From: Spirochaetales bacterium
GTDB taxonomy: Bacteria; Spirochaetota; Spirochaetia; SZUA-6; DRHE01
Assembly: GCA_023136785.1 (NCBI GenBank)
Contig: JAGLQP010000100.1
Location: 1 to 6,823, forward strand
Direction of reading: 5' to 3'
DNA: 6,823 nt
Part shown: in pieces, positions 5,645 through 6,823 of the stretch
Numbering within the stretch: position 1 is the first letter of the stretch
Layout: the number at the start of each line of letters is the position of its first letter
Translations under genes and position numbers: made by a program
The notes under the pieces: generated by a model
Databases searched by the model: none
Seen by the model: only the letters and a program-made list of their open reading frames with translations
Told to the model about the DNA's origin: nothing

Positions 5645-6823
5645 GTGAAAAAACTCCTAACACTCACACTGGCTCTACTGCTTGTTGCCGGCTTTGCCTT
5701 TGCAGGCGGAAAACAGGAAGCGGCGGCGCCTACAGTTCTGAAGTGCGCCTTTATCGGCGGCGCGAACTATGAAGAGCTCTACAAGGAAATCCCCAAGTGG
5801 GAAGCCAAGACGGGCATGAAGGTGGAGATCGTCTATAAGGGAGACGGATTCCAGATCGACAAGAAGCTGAAGACGGATTTCGCCGCCGGAGCCGTGGACT
5901 ACGATGTGTGCTGGGACCACTCCAGTTTCTTCACCCAGTACATCAAGGCCGACGGGATCGTGCCTCTGGATGACTACTTCAGCGCGGACGAGTTGAAGGA
6001 TTTCATCCCGATGATCCTCAACTCGGGCAAGCGGGACGGCAAGCTGTGGATCGTTCCTAGACATTTCGACATCAGCTGTCTGCACTACCGCACCGATTTG
6101 TTCCAGGATTTTGGTCTCACGGTTCCGGAAACCTGGGATGAGTTCAAGTCCACCGCTCTGAAAGTGCAGCCGAACCTGCAGCCCGGAGTTTATGCTACCG
6201 AGTTCGCCGGAAAAGAGGAAGCTCTGACCGGTCGGTTCTACGAGGTATCGACCTGCGAAGGCGCCGAGTTCTTCGACAAGAACTGGAAACCCGGTTTCAA
6301 TGCTCCCGGTGGGGTAAAGGCCGCCACCATGTTCCGGGATCTCTACAAGGCCGGTGCCATGCCTCCTGGTACGACCAGCTTCGTGTGGGAGGACGTGGCT
6401 AAAAACTGGGTAGCCGGAAACATCGTGATGTACACCGAGTGGTACGGTTGGTACAGCTACTTCCAGGACCCCTCGGCCTCCAAAGTCGCCGGGCTGTTTG
6501 ACATCGCCCGCCAGCCCAAGGGTGATGCAGGCGTCCACGGCGGTTGGGCCGGACAGCACAGCTTCTCCATCACCAAGGCCAGTCAGCAGAAAGACACGGC
6601 GGCGGACTTCATCAAGTTTATCACCAGCATCGAAAGCCAGACCGTGGAAGCGAATCTGGGCTTCCTGGTCACCCGCAACTCCGTGTGGGACAAGATCATT
6701 GCCGACGCCAAAGCAGCGGGCAACCCGCTGGATGTGAAGCGTCTCGAGCTGGCCCAGTTCCAGGCCGTCAACGACTTCCGAACCCCACCCCTGGTGGCCG
6801 AGTGGCTGCCCGCCTCGGACATC
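5645..6823 (+). CDS. ABC sugar transporter substrate-binding protein (family 1), 3'-truncated by window edge
   Basis: The frame is open from GTG 5645 to the last base (393 codons seen; the C-terminus is outside). It binds a carbohydrate in the periplasm and hands it to an ABC permease. The N-terminus is a Sec signal peptide: KK, a Leu-rich core LLTLTLALLLVAGFAF, and a probable cleavage after AFA at residue 20. The mature start is GGKQEAAAP with no Cys at +1, so it is not an obvious lipoprotein. Family landmarks: KWEAKTGMKVEI (51-62), DYDVCW (85-90), VPLDDYF (106-112), GKLWIVPRHFD (132-142), VPETWDEFKS (160-169), WVAGNIVMYTEWYGWY (255-270), then GGWAGQHSFSITKAS (299-313) and AADFIKFITS (319-328). 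These fit extracellular solute-binding family 1 (MalE/UgpB-like). Aromatic residues (W265, Y267, W269, Y270) are plausible sugar contacts. Permease genes are expected just downstream. It probably belongs to the same regulon as the URO-D-like genes because nothing like a terminator separates them. Confidence 0.93.
   Translation, partial: MKKLLTLTLALLLVAGFAFAGGKQEAAAPTVLKCAFIGGANYEELYKEIPKWEAKTGMKVEIVYKGDGFQIDKKLKTDFAAGAVDYDVCWDHSSFFTQYIKADGIVPLDDYFSADELKDFIPMILNSGKRDGKLWIVPRHFDISCLHYRTDLFQDFGLTVPETWDEFKSTALKVQPNLQPGVYATEFAGKEEALTGRFYEVSTCEGAEFFDKNWKPGFNAPGGVKAATMFRDLYKAGAMPPGTTSFVWEDVAKNWVAGNIVMYTEWYGWYSYFQDPSASKVAGLFDIARQPKGDAGVHGGWAGQHSFSITKASQQKDTAADFIKFITSIESQTVEANLGFLVTRNSVWDKIIADAKAAGNPLDVKRLELAQFQAVNDFRTPPLVAEWLPASDI

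Noticed and set aside
5675..6559. Open frame of 294 codons on the - strand
   Set aside because: It mirrors the binding-protein gene, whose + strand reading has a signal peptide, strong ribosome site and family motifs. It is a GC-driven shadow.
1..6823. CRISPR array, insertion sequence, tRNA or rRNA
   Set aside because: No regularly spaced repeats, transposase motifs, terminal inverted repeats or structural RNA signatures were seen on reading both strands.

Overview
The window reads as bacterial DNA of moderately high GC, tightly packed, with every supported gene on the + strand. The best taxonomic hint is the substrate-binding protein at the right end: after a Sec signal peptide ending AFA, the mature protein begins GGKQEAAAP. 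This Gly/Gln/Glu/Ala start is common in periplasmic binding proteins of free-living spirochaetes (Spirochaeta, Sediminispirochaeta, Sphaerochaeta types). That placement is an inference from memory, not a search.

Layout. (1) 1-471: 3' part of a sirtuin (NAD-dependent protein deacylase) cut by the left edge. (2) 546-869: a complete L-rhamnose mutarotase-family protein (RhaM/DUF718). (3) 870-1006: an intergenic control region with a good sigma70-type promoter (TTGACA, 16 bp, TAAAAT), immediately followed by a CG-centred palindrome of LacI-family type, GTTAAGCGTTTAAC. (4) 1007-5525: a compact four-gene unit made of URO-D-like A, URO-D-like B, a LacI-family regulator and URO-D-like C. Its junctions are 21 bp, a 1-bp overlap (TAATG) and a 4-bp overlap (ATGA). 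(5) 5526-5644: a 119-bp spacer with no evident terminator. (6) 5645 to the right edge: an ABC-type sugar substrate-binding protein, 3' end missing. No gene-free stretch exceeds 300 bases.

How the parts fit. The regulator, the operator-like site over the promoter, the sugar-binding protein and probably the neighbouring deoxysugar mutarotase suggest a carbohydrate-responsive uptake and catabolism locus. The unusual part is the enzyme content: instead of kinases, isomerases or glycosidases, the operon devotes three genes to divergent members of the uroporphyrinogen decarboxylase/MtaA superfamily. None is a HemE: all lack the N-terminal HemE substrate-binding arginine motif. All three carry H-x-C-G in the C-terminal half and a His about 81-85 residues later, which suggests a metal-binding methyltransferase-like site. 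No corrinoid protein is visible here. A working hypothesis is that the locus imports a (possibly methylated) deoxysugar or glycoside and that the URO-D-like proteins do methyl-transfer chemistry on it. The substrate is not determined by the sequence.
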